Notes under the pieces: generated by a model
What the model saw: only the letters and a program-made list of their open reading frames with translations
What the model was told of the DNA's origin: nothing
Databases searched by the model: none
Made by a program: the position numbers and the translations under genes
Assembly (NCBI RefSeq): GCF_029227915.1
Contig: NC_079884.1
Span: forward strand, 17,796,001-17,860,000
Source of the DNA: Hydractinia symbiolongicarpus
Taxonomy: Eukaryota > Cnidaria > Hydrozoa > Anthoathecata > Hydractiniidae
Direction of reading: 5' to 3'
Length of the DNA stretch: 64,000 nucleotides
In this document: positions 1 through 7,134 of the stretch, piece by piece
Numbering within the stretch: the first letter of the stretch is position 1
Layout: each line of letters opens with the position of its first letter

Positions 1-1
1 A

Positions 2-736
2 TTCAACAATTATGACAGGGTAGTATTATCAACACCAACCAAACCTTCCGGTGCCACATCGGCACCCGCGCCGGATGCTAAATACAAAATCTCCAACATA
101 TCTCTCGAATATGAGATTGTGACACAACCCACACTCGCCAGATTCATTTCAAATGAATACCAAAACATGGCCGTACTCTATGACAGATTTCTGAGACATA
201 GACAAATTAGGGTGGATAAGTCGGACACAACGTGGAATTGGTCATTCAATACATTGTGCAAGTCCCTGAAGGGTATATTGGTTCTGTTTGAGGAAGAGAA
301 AGCTTACAAACGAGATACCGGTAGGTTCTACAATCCTAAGATCAAAAAGGTATCCGCCATAGTTGAGGGTAAGCCTAACCAACTTTTCGCTCAGGGGATG
401 CAACCGTTTGAGCATTATGGTGAAATATGCAAGTATTTCGCAGAGGGCAAGCAAAAGGACAGCAACGCCGGTGAAATACAGAAACATCTGCAACTACATG
501 ATGTGAAGGTCGCGGACTACCTAACCACGAAATATGCTCTATGGCTGGATTTCAGAACCATAGATGAAAACTCACTGCACGGGACCGGCCGACGGATTGA
601 AAATGCGAGCGAGGGGATCACACTGCAAGTTGAAAAGACGGCCGAAACCGCGGGATCCTTAAACGCTTACATATATCTAATCATGGATGCTCAATTAAAT
701 ATTCAAAACGGTGAAATTATGGATGTACTATATTAA
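2..736 (+). CDS. Polinton major-capsid-type protein, C-terminal part (cut by window edge)
   Basis: The reading frame is open from the first bases of the window to a TAA at 734-736, so about 244 C-terminal residues are present and the start lies to the left. An internal GTG at 119 is not a believable start because the frame continues upstream without a stop. The sequence is not membrane-like. It has a conserved-looking C-terminal block (motif HGTGRRIENASEG, then a beta-rich segment with IYLIMDAQLNI). I recognise the family from cnidarian Polintons, where it precedes the packaging ATPase, and I infer it is the C-terminal part of the double-jelly-roll major capsid protein. The ATPase begins one base after this stop, which supports a virion-assembly unit. 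It could instead be another capsid-associated protein; a fold prediction on the full gene would decide. Confidence 0.65.
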   Translation, partial: FNNYDRVVLSTPTKPSGATSAPAPDAKYKISNISLEYEIVTQPTLARFISNEYQNMAVLYDRFLRHRQIRVDKSDTTWNWSFNTLCKSLKGILVLFEEEKAYKRDTGRFYNPKIKKVSAIVEGKPNQLFAQGMQPFEHYGEICKYFAEGKQKDSNAGEIQKHLQLHDVKVADYLTTKYALWLDFRTIDENSLHGTGRRIENASEGITLQVEKTAETAGSLNAYIYLIMDAQLNIQNGEIMDVLY

Positions 737-737
737 G

Positions 738-1334
738 ATGGACTACATGAAAGATCCTCACACGGCACTATTCGTCGGTCCAACGGGCTGCGGAAAATCC
801 AAACGCGTAGTAACACTGCTGGAGAGTGAATACTTTGATCACTTCGATTTTATTGTGATTATATGTCCAACATTAAGATGGAACAAGACATATATGGGGA
901 GTAACTGGTTCTGGAGGGATAGATATGTGATTCTAATTGAGCCCAGAGGTATGTTGTATGAATGGATTCAAAAGATGACGGATTTCTGTGCCGGATACAA
1001 AACATTATTCCTGATCGACGATATAATCGCAGATGAGAAACTGGACAAAAAGAGGCAACCGCTTCTGGAGCTGGCCATCAGCGGTCGGCATCGAAACCAC
1101 ACCATGTGGCTACTCACACAATCATACACCGCGATACCGAAGAACTTACGAAGGCAGGCAAAAATGTTATATGTGTGGTATCCGAAGGACAGACATGATC
1201 TCGCAACCATCCACGAAGAGAATGATGTCATTGAATCATCGGAGATCCAGAAGGTTAAGGAAAGGCTGAAAGATGGCAAATATACACATTTAGTCATGAG
1301 GATGGAACATCCAAGAACTCACGTGATTTGCTAG
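738..1334 (+). CDS. Polinton DNA-packaging ATPase (A32/FtsK-HerA-like)
   Basis: P-loop ATPase of about 198 residues, the predicted motor that pumps element DNA into capsids. Walker A is GPTGCGKS near residue 14. Walker B is LFLIDDIIAD near residue 90. It is followed by SGRHRNHTMWLLTQS, a sensor-type glutamine motif typical of A32-like packaging ATPases. The ATG at 738 directly follows the capsid gene stop at 734-736 with one base between. An in-frame ATG at 723 would overlap the capsid gene and is less likely. The length fits Polinton ATPases. No frameshift or stop is seen, and a hairpin follows the stop. Two other ATPase copies occur in this window (45507-46115 and about 57748-58150), both broken. 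Confidence 0.9.
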   Translation: MDYMKDPHTALFVGPTGCGKSKRVVTLLESEYFDHFDFIVIICPTLRWNKTYMGSNWFWRDRYVILIEPRGMLYEWIQKMTDFCAGYKTLFLIDDIIADEKLDKKRQPLLELAISGRHRNHTMWLLTQSYTAIPKNLRRQAKMLYVWYPKDRHDLATIHEENDVIESSEIQKVKERLKDGKYTHLVMRMEHPRTHVIC

Positions 1335-1346
1335 AATGGACATTTT

Positions 1347-1371
1347 TTTGTTATAAGAGTCTTGTAACAAA
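1347..1371 (+). terminator. Inverted-repeat hairpin after ATPase
   Basis: An imperfect palindrome with arms of 12 bases, one of them a T.G pair on the RNA, begins TTTGTTAT and ends GTAACAAA. It lies 13 bases past the ATPase stop. It resembles the TTTGTTAC...GTAACAAA hairpins after other genes of this element, so a 3'-end signal is inferred. Confidence 0.5.
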
Positions 1372-1406
1372 TCTATAGGAAAACTACAGCATAGTACTGT
1401 AGTACC

Positions 1407-2021
1407 ATGATAGAATATATAAATTTCATATTACTGGTGATAGCTGTAGTGCTATTGCTGGTATTGGTTAGTTTTTGCCTTTTTTGTATTAAAAAATACC
1501 TATCGCTATTGAAAATGGCTGAAAACGCAATTGGCAACATAATTTTTATCGATGAACAGGATGCCCGGGATGATGGGAAGAGACAAAAATTGCTCGAGTG
1601 TGTGCTGACCGGAAATAGTAAGTTATATCTTGGTAAGATGTATACGGAGGCGGAGATCCAGAAGCTCAAGAATGATGAGGTTGATAAACTGTTCACCATA
1701 TACGAGGCTAAACTATCCGGTCAAATGGTAAAGTCTTTGGGACAGTCAATAATCCACATGTACTCCATGGGCGCCTGTACAGCTCTCGGTATAAAAAATC
1801 AAAAAGCTCTGAGTGATGACCTGGAGAATGATCCATTCCTAAACTCGGCACTCCAAAGGTTCACATGTGATCTATATTATAAGTTCGGATCACTACTATC
1901 ACCAATCAGTGTAGGTTTAATAACAGGTAAGCATTATATCGCGGGAAAAAATTTAAACAATATCGATACGGATACTAAAGATGTCGGATACTCCAGTTCA
2001 GGTGACAACGAAGAACCCTAA
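1407..2021 (+). CDS. Polinton membrane-anchored protein of unknown function
   Basis: A 204-residue protein with a strongly hydrophobic N-terminal helix (about residues 5-30, rich in L, V and I and ending in KK). It is therefore probably a membrane-anchored protein with a soluble helical remainder. The segment from about residue 95 (SLGQSIIHMYSMG) to residue 165 resembles the decayed reading frame at 44,420-44,715 in the second Polinton, including the DEV-DK and LGQ/SSQ stretches, so this is a conserved gene of both elements. It overlaps the next gene by 41 bases in another frame (ATG at 1981). No catalytic motif is recognised. A role in the virion or in membrane attachment is only a guess. 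Confidence 0.75.
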   Translation: MIEYINFILLVIAVVLLLVLVSFCLFCIKKYLSLLKMAENAIGNIIFIDEQDARDDGKRQKLLECVLTGNSKLYLGKMYTEAEIQKLKNDEVDKLFTIYEAKLSGQMVKSLGQSIIHMYSMGACTALGIKNQKALSDDLENDPFLNSALQRFTCDLYYKFGSLLSPISVGLITGKHYIAGKNLNNIDTDTKDVGYSSSGDNEEP

Positions 2022-2418
2022 AAAGGTTGAGGCCGGTAAGAGGCTGGCTGAATTCAATCGTAAAAATAGGGAAGAATATAAAAGATTGCTCATGGCACAG
2101 ACGGAGGTACAGTCGGCACCTCAGACACAAACCCGGCCGGCACCTCAGACACACTCGGCACCTCAGACACACTCAGCACCTCAGACACAGTTGGAGGATC
2201 CTAAGGATATTGTCATCGAGGATTCCGTGACAGATGGCCCCAAACACGGCGGAGTGAACTACACAATAATGGGTGGTGGTGGAGTGATAGTACTTGTCTT
2301 ATTTGGTGCTTATTTCGTCTATAAAAATAAGGACAAAAATATTAAGGTGAAGGGTACCCCACCAAGTAACTCAGGTAATAAAAAAACTATGAGAATAAGT
2401 AAGCTTGAAATGGAATAA
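1981..2418 (+). CDS. Polinton single-pass membrane protein with proline/glutamine repeats
   Basis: A 145-residue protein. It has a basic N-terminal region (NPKKVEAGKRLAEFNRKNREE), then four to five APQT(Q/H) repeats near residues 42-66, an acidic stretch, one transmembrane helix (about residues 96-115, GGGGVIVLVLFGAYFVYK) and a basic tail. The same architecture (basic block, one transmembrane helix, P/Q-rich stretch) recurs in the broken gene at 45057-45433, which shows it is a standard Polinton gene. The repeats are encoded by an imperfect 15-18-bp DNA repeat at about 2115-2190, likely to vary in copy number. It starts inside the preceding gene, suggesting co-expression. Function is unknown; a DNA-condensing or virion membrane role is inference. 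Confidence 0.75.
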   Translation: MSDTPVQVTTKNPKKVEAGKRLAEFNRKNREEYKRLLMAQTEVQSAPQTQTRPAPQTHSAPQTHSAPQTQLEDPKDIVIEDSVTDGPKHGGVNYTIMGGGGVIVLVLFGAYFVYKNKDKNIKVKGTPPSNSGNKKTMRISKLEME

Positions 2419-2462
2419 AGGGATAATATCGCGATACTATAATCTTGAAGTAAATATAAGAC

Positions 2463-2690
2463 ATGGATAAGAAAAGTATAGTCAACGATATTTATAAAGC
2501 ATCGGTCGTATGCGTTTTCGCTGTAGGCTATTCAATGCTCGGGAAAAAGGTATTAAAAATGACACCACCCTCAATTCAGAAGTTTGACCTGGAAGATACC
2601 GGAAAGCTTGTAGCCATAGTCGCCGCAAGTGAAATGACAAGAGAATATCTAGTTAAGCAAAAAATTATACCTGAAACTATAAATATATAA
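2463..2690 (+). CDS. Small conserved Polinton protein
   Basis: 75 residues, with a hydrophobic segment near residues 14-30 (SVVCVFAVGYSMLG) and a C-terminal part containing DTGKLVAIVAASEMTREYL. I recognise it as a small conserved protein of cnidarian Polintons, without known function. The ATG lies five bases after an AT-rich ATATAAG stretch. Its stop TAA at 2688-2690 shares its last A with the ATG of the next ORF, indicating coupled translation or a shared transcript. The upstream intergenic stretch contains a 10-bp palindrome (TATCGCGATA, about 2427-2436). No damage is seen. Confidence 0.7.
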   Translation: MDKKSIVNDIYKASVVCVFAVGYSMLGKKVLKMTPPSIQKFDLEDTGKLVAIVAASEMTREYLVKQKIIPETINI

Positions 2691-2833
2691 TGTTGCGAAT
2701 ACTGGAATGGTTGGTCTGGGTTTTATGCCAGCGCAAGAAAGTTGAGAGGATTTTACCCAAGGTGGAATACATCGATACCGAGGTCATAGACGACTCTGAT
2801 GTCATAGACTCCGAGGCTATCGTATTAAAATAA
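2690..2833 (+). CDS. Tiny Polinton ORF overlapping the previous stop
   Basis: A 47-residue ORF starting at the ATG of a TAATG junction with the previous gene. It begins MLRILEWLVWVLCQRKK, an amphipathic or membrane-associating helix, and ends in a very acidic tail (TEVIDDSDVIDSEAIV). The exact TAATG overlap and the lack of other coding potential make it a plausible real gene. No family is recognised. It might be a minor virion or adaptor peptide, but that is a guess. Confidence 0.5.
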   Translation: MLRILEWLVWVLCQRKKVERILPKVEYIDTEVIDDSDVIDSEAIVLK

Positions 2834-2863
2834 CGCCACTATATTATACCGGATTATATAAAC

Positions 2864-3289
2864 ATGGCTTCAATTGCAATGATGTTGGGAGGTGCCTTCG
2901 CGAACGCTTTGGCCTTCACCGGATCAAGCTACCTCTTTTCAAGTTTATCAAAGGATAGGATAGATAAGGAACGGAAGCGGCATGATCTAGCCATAGAACA
3001 ACTGCAGAAGGCTCAGGTTATATGGCAACGTAAAAGACAGGAGAGGGTTGACTTTATCAATAAGCAGCTCAGACTTGAGAAGAAGGCCGAGGGTAAATTC
3101 ACGGAGCTGGATGACGCGATGCGGGAATATAAAAAAGTATTTGGAGGATCACCTCTCACAGATATTCCGCGCAGGCCCGTATTGAGCGACTTTTATACAC
3201 CCAGCAACGGCCAGCATGAACGGGAATTGGCATTTATCGCGCTAAGCATGATCGGCGTCGGAGGTGCCGTGTGGTATTTCGAAAAATAG
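2864..3289 (+). CDS. Conserved Polinton protein with terminal hydrophobic segments
   Basis: 141 residues. A hydrophobic N-terminus (MASIAMMLGGAFANALAF) leads to a basic coiled-coil-like helix (about residues 30-85, rich in K, R, E and Q), then a motif LSDFYTPS near residue 106 and a C-terminal transmembrane-like helix (FIALSMIGVGGAVWYF). This is a very widespread small protein of animal Polintons. A decayed copy lies at 56590-56917. The ATG is five bases after TTATATAAA, which may act as a short promoter or leader. The gene converges on the large minus-strand gene at 3344-4624, with a hairpin between. Function is unknown; a capsid-internal or membrane-bending protein is possible. Confidence 0.8.
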   Translation: MASIAMMLGGAFANALAFTGSSYLFSSLSKDRIDKERKRHDLAIEQLQKAQVIWQRKRQERVDFINKQLRLEKKAEGKFTELDDAMREYKKVFGGSPLTDIPRRPVLSDFYTPSNGQHERELAFIALSMIGVGGAVWYFEK

Positions 3290-3306
3290 TACGATACCGC
3301 GGGTAT

Positions 3307-3331
3307 TATGTTACATGACACATGTAACATA
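3307..3331. terminator. Perfect hairpin between convergent genes
   Basis: TATGTTACATG and its reverse complement, 11 bases each, are separated by three bases. The hairpin lies in the 54-base gap between the stop of the plus-strand gene (3289) and the stop of the minus-strand gene (3344). It can fold on either strand, so a shared bidirectional terminator or 3'-end signal is inferred. Confidence 0.55.
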
Positions 3332-3343
3332 TATTCAATATCA

Positions 3344-4624
3344 CTAACGCTTTGTCACCATGTAGGTGTATATCAGACCTCCGATTCCGACTATCAAAGC
3401 CCACAGGTTTTGACTCAACCAACCGACCGCTTCCTTTGCTCTATTTAGGATCCACGATACGATGGAACCGATTATACCCGGTAGTGATGCGGCCGCGGCA
3501 CTGGCTAATCTACCCAGGAGAGATCCCAGCGCGCTCAGCTTGTTCTTTATCCATTCCCTCGCACCACCTTCGGTTTTTTCATGATTTTTTGTATTACCGG
3601 TGGATGACCCCCCACCCCCTGGTGTCAAAGTTTCAACTAGAAGGCCGATAACCATACCAAATGCCGTTAGTACACTGACGATGGTGATACCCTGTTCACG
3701 GAATAGCGTTCGTATCTTTTCACCCAATGTAGTTTCTTTGTCAAGTACTTTGGTAATCGTCTCCCTGATGCTTTTTATTTGACTGTTAAGTTTACCTTTG
3801 AGAATATCGATAATCTCTTGCCGGCCTTTCAACTCATTTTGCAAACCTTTCAACCTTTCTTTCGCTTCATTTTGTTGTTCCTCGGTCATATTTGGTGTGT
3901 TTTCCATCTCTTCCAACTTGCTTTTTTCTCTGTCAATATGCTGTTCGAGCTGAACCTTTTTTGCAACTTCATCCTGAAGACTTCCTCTTATGTTTCTCAA
4001 TGATCTATCCAATCCTAGCAATTCACGCATAGGATATTCAAATAGATCACCGGTCTGGGTTGCTTCATGGTCTACAGATTGTTGTTTGACCAATGAAATT
4101 AAATCTTCCGCACTGTTCACAACATCTCCAGACATGGTTTCTAATTCTATATCGGTCGCATTCTCTATTTTATCCGGTGACGGTAGTCTCTCTTCTATTT
4201 TGTTTAGCCTAGCGGCCTGTCGGGGGGTTATACTATCTTTCGGTATATCGAACCCCAAACCGCGCAGCCTTTTCTTGCCCAATAGATCTGCAATGGTACC
4301 GGTAGACCTTAGAGATCCACCATTTGTCAGAGGTCTGTTATCACCCTTGTAGTATAATTCACGACCACGAGACTCAAACAGATCGGTATGTATCACGCTC
4401 GGGTTCTCGTTTGGATATATAGTTAGTAGCTTCTCATAGAGCGATTTAACCAGCTCACTGGTAACTCTGGAGCGCAGAGAGGTTTCTCCACCGAATGATG
4501 TCTCCTCATCGGGAGTATGTATCTGTACTCGTGTGCGTTCCCTCGGTACCAGAGGTGTGGAGTCATCGGTACCCTCGTCGGGTTGGTCGTGGTCACCAAA
4601 CGGATCAATATCAATGTCCGCCAT
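3344..4624 (-). CDS. Large Polinton coiled-coil membrane protein
   Basis: 426 residues from the ATG at 4624. The frame stays open upstream to 4864, but that part is antisense to the next gene and not expected to be translated. The start MADIDIDPFGDH sits at a short bidirectional gap facing the 4665 gene. Features in order are an acidic N-terminus, a middle region, a long coiled coil (about residues 215-305, rich in K, E and Q), a hydrophobic helix (about 320-345), a glycine/serine linker (GGGGSS), an alanine-rich helix and a C-terminal pair of hydrophobic helices ending LIYTYMVTKR. I recognise this as a conserved protein of cnidarian Polintons of unknown function. Its shape resembles a membrane-active or capsid-vertex protein, which is inference only. 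Confidence 0.8.
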   Translation of the reverse strand: MADIDIDPFGDHDQPDEGTDDSTPLVPRERTRVQIHTPDEETSFGGETSLRSRVTSELVKSLYEKLLTIYPNENPSVIHTDLFESRGRELYYKGDNRPLTNGGSLRSTGTIADLLGKKRLRGLGFDIPKDSITPRQAARLNKIEERLPSPDKIENATDIELETMSGDVVNSAEDLISLVKQQSVDHEATQTGDLFEYPMRELLGLDRSLRNIRGSLQDEVAKKVQLEQHIDREKSKLEEMENTPNMTEEQQNEAKERLKGLQNELKGRQEIIDILKGKLNSQIKSIRETITKVLDKETTLGEKIRTLFREQGITIVSVLTAFGMVIGLLVETLTPGGGGSSTGNTKNHEKTEGGAREWIKNKLSALGSLLGRLASAAAASLPGIIGSIVSWILNRAKEAVGWLSQNLWALIVGIGGLIYTYMVTKR

Positions 4625-4664
4625 TATTTTATTTAAAGGATAGTTTTTTCCTAATATAATAGAA
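4625..4664. promoter_or_regulatory. Short bidirectional promoter region
   Basis: The 40 bases between the divergent ATGs of the 4624 minus gene and the 4665 plus gene are AT-rich. They contain TTTATTTAAAGG on the left and CCTAATATAATAGAA on the right, which could be TATA-like elements, one per direction. The gap is too short for two separate promoters with long leaders. Confidence 0.45.
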
Positions 4665-5150
4665 ATGGCAGAGAGTTCTAGTACCAGAGAAGAAACTTTT
4701 AAAACGGATATATCCAATTCCCAACTTGAGGAGCTGGTGAAATTACGAGGCAAGTTCCAAGACAGGACACACGAACACGGAGGATCTCTGATCATATGGT
4801 CGATTCTGGAGGGATTATCCGGAACCGCAGCCATTACCGGCTCGATAGCGACCGCGGTGACCATTATTAGAAATTTGGGCGGTACCCATGGAAATTACAT
4901 GTGGAATTCGGGTATGTGTCTATTGGGCTCGGCTTCCTATGCGGTTACCGCCCAATACGTTAGGACATATCGGGAGAAACTTATCAAATTAAGAGCCGCA
5001 TATCGCGTTGTACAAAATGCCATCGATGTTTTCGATAAAACGCTACTCTGGCACACTCGGATCTGTAGAGCCGATTTTGAGAATTTGTGTGATACGTATC
5101 ATAGAACTCTCAAGGATCTGGATAAACTGGATATAGGTTATTTAGAGTAA
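4665..5150 (+). CDS. Polinton two-helix membrane protein, paralog A
   Basis: 161 residues. The N-terminal segment contains DISNSQLEELVKLRGKF, matching NSQLGELRKLRDKF in the next gene, so the two are tandem duplicates. Hydrophobic segments follow at about residues 42-65 (LEGLSGTAAITGSIATAVTII) and 78-100, then a basic helical region (RTYREKLIKLRAAYRVVQNAI). The layout (short N-terminal motif, helix, two membrane helices, basic coil) is typical of a family found in many cnidarian Polintons and seen again in decayed form at 13008-13310. It diverges from the 3344-4624 gene. No function is known. Confidence 0.75.
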   Translation: MAESSSTREETFKTDISNSQLEELVKLRGKFQDRTHEHGGSLIIWSILEGLSGTAAITGSIATAVTIIRNLGGTHGNYMWNSGMCLLGSASYAVTAQYVRTYREKLIKLRAAYRVVQNAIDVFDKTLLWHTRICRADFENLCDTYHRTLKDLDKLDIGYLE

Positions 5151-5177
5151 AGTTTTTTTCTTTGTAGTAACCACACA

Positions 5178-5764
5178 ATGGCAGAGATTTATCCGAAGCT
5201 ACCCACGGCTCCCGAGTATTCGAGCGAGCAGGACAAGTTTAATACTAATACTGTGAACTCTCAACTTGGGGAGCTTAGAAAATTACGTGATAAGTTCAAT
5301 ACAAAATATGAGAAATATAACAAGACGCTGCACAGACTGGTGCTTTTAAATGCCAGCGCCACGGCCCTAACCGTCGCTTCGGGCATAGGTTCGGTGGTAA
5401 CCGGTGCCACGCTCATCGGAATCCCCGCTTCCGTGGGATTGGGAGCCGTAGCACTGTCCGGAACCATTTTCACGGGCTCCGTCATGGCTCTGATTAAAAG
5501 ATATCGGAGCAAGCTTGACAAGGTCATGAAATTATATAATGTTGCGACGTCCGCCATCGCCGTGTTTGAAAACTCCGTCTCGCGGGCTCTGAATAATGAC
5601 GACATTAGTCACATTGAATTTCAAACCCTGAGTGGTATATACTAAGAAGCTCTGGACAAGATGACGAAAACCGACAGAAAGATGGAGAGCGAAACTCGCA
5701 GCCAGTTTGAAAAAAGTCTAATGGACGAGGTTCAAAGCCTCAGAAGGACCGTAAATCAAGGTTA
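5178..5764 (+). pseudogene. Polinton two-helix membrane protein, paralog B, with internal TAA
   Basis: The frame from the ATG at 5178 runs 155 residues to a TAA at 5643-5645, then continues in the same frame for 39 more codons to a TAG at 5762-5764. The first part starts MAEIYPKLPTAPEY, has the NSQLGELRKLRDKF motif, two glycine/alanine-rich membrane helices (about residues 60-110) and a basic coil. The part after the stop (KMESETRSQFEKSLMDE and flanks) is charged and helical and looks like the natural C-terminus. The stop is therefore probably a recent nonsense mutation, although a functional shorter product or stop readthrough cannot be excluded. It follows paralog A by 27 bases. Confidence 0.65.
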
Positions 5765-5797
5765 GTGATGTGCGCATGTACACCGCTCGCATATTTC

Positions 5798-5852
5798 GTG
5801 TGGTACGATAAAAGTGCTTAAAGTTTTTAGCCGTACATGTATATGCCATAAT
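5798..5852 (+). promoter_or_regulatory. Duplicated upstream region of the SAP-like genes, copy 1
   Basis: The stretch from TGTGGTACGATAAAAG at about 5799 to the ATG at 5853 is nearly repeated at 8162-8217 upstream of the second SAP-like gene. Conserved blocks are TGGTACGATAAAAGTGC and ATATGCCATAATATGTCGG. Conservation of noncoding sequence together with the gene suggests either recent duplication or a shared promoter. Confidence 0.5.
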
Positions 5853-6122
5853 ATGTCGGACATGAATACCACACCAGACTACAAATTGATGAAACTGCGA
5901 GAGTTGCGAGAGATTGCCAAAGCTCGTGGGGTGAAGTATATTTGCGCGATGAAAAAGGCCAAGCTGATTGAGGTGATTGAGAAGAATGATCTGGATCCGT
6001 CATACACCATAGATCCGGATACCAAGCGGGGATGGTATGGATACTGTACCGGCTGGAGGGAGAAAAACAGGGAGGCGTATCTGAAATGTCAAAAACGTTA
6101 TAACGACAAGAGATCCAAGTGA
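5853..6122 (+). CDS. Small SAP-like/Rho-N-like DNA-binding protein, copy 1
   Basis: 89 residues from the ATG at 5853, chosen because the duplicate gene at 8218 starts at the same residue; the frame is open further upstream to 5814. The core KLRELREIAKARGVKYICAMKKAKLIEVIEKND has the two-helix pattern of SAP or Rho-N domains (leucines in the first helix, a glycine turn, KAKLIEVI in the second helix), which bind nucleic acid. A basic tail follows, ending RYNDKRSK. It is duplicated at 8218-8487 with about 80 percent matching residues by eye. The same kind of motif opens the PolB protein (8719), suggesting that several element proteins use this module. Role inferred: DNA binding in replication, packaging or gene control. 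Confidence 0.7.
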   Translation: MSDMNTTPDYKLMKLRELREIAKARGVKYICAMKKAKLIEVIEKNDLDPSYTIDPDTKRGWYGYCTGWREKNREAYLKCQKRYNDKRSK

Positions 6123-6132
6123 TTGTGCGCAT

Positions 6133-6156
6133 TTTGTTACCCGTCCGGGTAACAAA
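6133..6156 (+). terminator. Perfect hairpin after SAP-like gene 1
   Basis: TTTGTTACCCG and its exact reverse complement are separated by two bases and lie 11 bases after the stop. Nearly the same hairpin follows SAP gene 2 (8499-8522) and the RING gene (6993-7016). Confidence 0.6.
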
Positions 6157-6220
6157 TATCGGTGGGTGGAGATATCCATGGCGTGCGAATCGCTAACCTC
6201 AAATACGATCTATAAAAATT

Positions 6221-6262
6221 GGGTTAAAGATTCCTATATCGTATATCATATCATATCCAACC
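6221..6262 (+). promoter_or_regulatory. Shared promoter motif before RING gene
   Basis: GGGTTAAAGATTC followed by CGTATATCAT lies 13-42 bases before the RING ATG. The same arrangement occurs at 8682-8710 before PolB. TATATCATATC may be TATA-like. The shared motif suggests common timing for these two genes. Confidence 0.5.
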
Positions 6263-6976
6263 ATGACTTCGAGATTTACAGATGACGAAAACCGACAGTT
6301 CTCCGAAAGATTCGGCTCCTGGGCGGACGAATATTTCGGCCGCACAATAGACCCATGCCTGAATTCCGCATCCAGCAGATCTTGTTGCGAAGAATTACTG
6401 AACATGGTCGAAATATTGGAACTACAATATGATGACTTTGAGGGGATCGGTCCGGACTCTGATCATGAATCCTATGATGATATTATAGAACACGTAAAAG
6501 CTCGAAGTGTCTTACGCACCGGAGGAGTCGGACTCGGATACTATGGAACTCCTATAATAGAAGCGCGCGTCTATGCAGTCGCCACGGGTCCGTATGAAAT
6601 ATGGACATATATGGACATAGATGATGTCGAGGAGTACGACGATGAGGAGGAAGAGGAGGAAGAGGAGGAAGAGGAAGAGGAGTACGACGATGAGGAGGAA
6701 GAGGAGGAAGAAGAGGAAGAGGAGTACGACGATGAGAAGAGGACGACGAGGACAAGAGCGCTGATTGATCGTGATTTTTTTAGTGATGACGATGATGACC
6801 TAGAGGACGAGGACAAATGCATAATTTGTCTTTCTAAAAGAAAGAGCGCAACCTTTGTTCATGGTAGAACGGGACATTGCTGCTGCTGTTTATCGTGCGC
6901 ATATAAATTGGAAAAGGGGGAAGATAATTGTCCCGTGTGTCGAGCGCCAATAGATTTTGTCATTAGACAATATTGA
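6263..6976 (+). CDS. MDM2-like C-terminal RING finger protein (predicted E3 ubiquitin ligase)
   Basis: 237 residues. The N-terminal 120 residues match nothing I know. Then comes a very acidic low-complexity stretch (about 127-165, poly-E with YDDE repeats), a basic patch (KRTTRTRA), another acidic patch and a C-terminal RING (about 186-231). The RING carries CIIC, then VHGRTGH, then C-x2-C within CCCCLSC, then CPVC, and ends IRQY four residues from the C-terminus. The two histidines spaced as H-x5-H in place of the usual C/H pair, and the extreme C-terminal position, are the signature of MDM2/MDM4 RINGs. Those RINGs dimerise and ubiquitinate p53, so capture of a host gene to redirect ubiquitination is inferred. 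The gene converges on the integrase. Confidence 0.8.
   Translation: MTSRFTDDENRQFSERFGSWADEYFGRTIDPCLNSASSRSCCEELLNMVEILELQYDDFEGIGPDSDHESYDDIIEHVKARSVLRTGGVGLGYYGTPIIEARVYAVATGPYEIWTYMDIDDVEEYDDEEEEEEEEEEEEEYDDEEEEEEEEEEEYDDEKRTTRTRALIDRDFFSDDDDDLEDEDKCIICLSKRKSATFVHGRTGHCCCCLSCAYKLEKGEDNCPVCRAPIDFVIRQY
6640..6742 (+). repeat. GAGGAAGAG-type low-complexity coding repeat
   Basis: Two imperfect copies of a block encoding poly-glutamate ending in YDDE lie inside the RING gene, in frame. Such purine-rich repeats expand and contract, so length variation between copies of the element is expected. Confidence 0.7.
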
Positions 6977-6992
6977 ACGCGAATTCCCGGCC

Positions 6993-7016
6993 TTTGTTAC
7001 CCGCCCGAGTAACAAA
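6993..7016 (+). terminator. Hairpin after RING gene
   Basis: TTTGTTACCCG pairs with CGAGTAACAAA across two bases, with one mismatch. It lies 16 bases after the RING stop and is the same type as those at 6133 and 8499. Confidence 0.55.
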
Positions 7017-7096
7017 AATCCCGAGGTGTCGATGGATACCCAAGACTGAGTCATAGCGGCCCTATCTGCCGACCACCCTGCGCGATCCCCGGCATC

Positions 7097-7121
7097 ATCT
7101 TTACCAGAAACAGGTAAAGAT
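7097..7121 (-). terminator. Hairpin after integrase
   Basis: ATCTTTACC and its exact reverse complement are separated by seven bases. The hairpin lies 13 bases past the integrase stop (minus strand), so RING and integrase each have their own hairpin in the convergent gap. Confidence 0.45.
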
Positions 7122-7134
7122 ATCGTCCCCTTTT

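Noticed and set aside
4625-4864. The minus-strand ORF of the large coiled-coil protein extends to 4864, adding 80 residues.
   Set aside because: The extension is antisense to the 4665-5150 gene and has no conserved character. The ATG at 4624 matches the expected start MAD and faces the divergent gene.
6571-6822. Minus-strand ORFs of poly-serine and poly-proline type within the RING gene.
   Set aside because: They are the complement of the GAGGAAGAG repeat encoding poly-glutamate in the RING gene.
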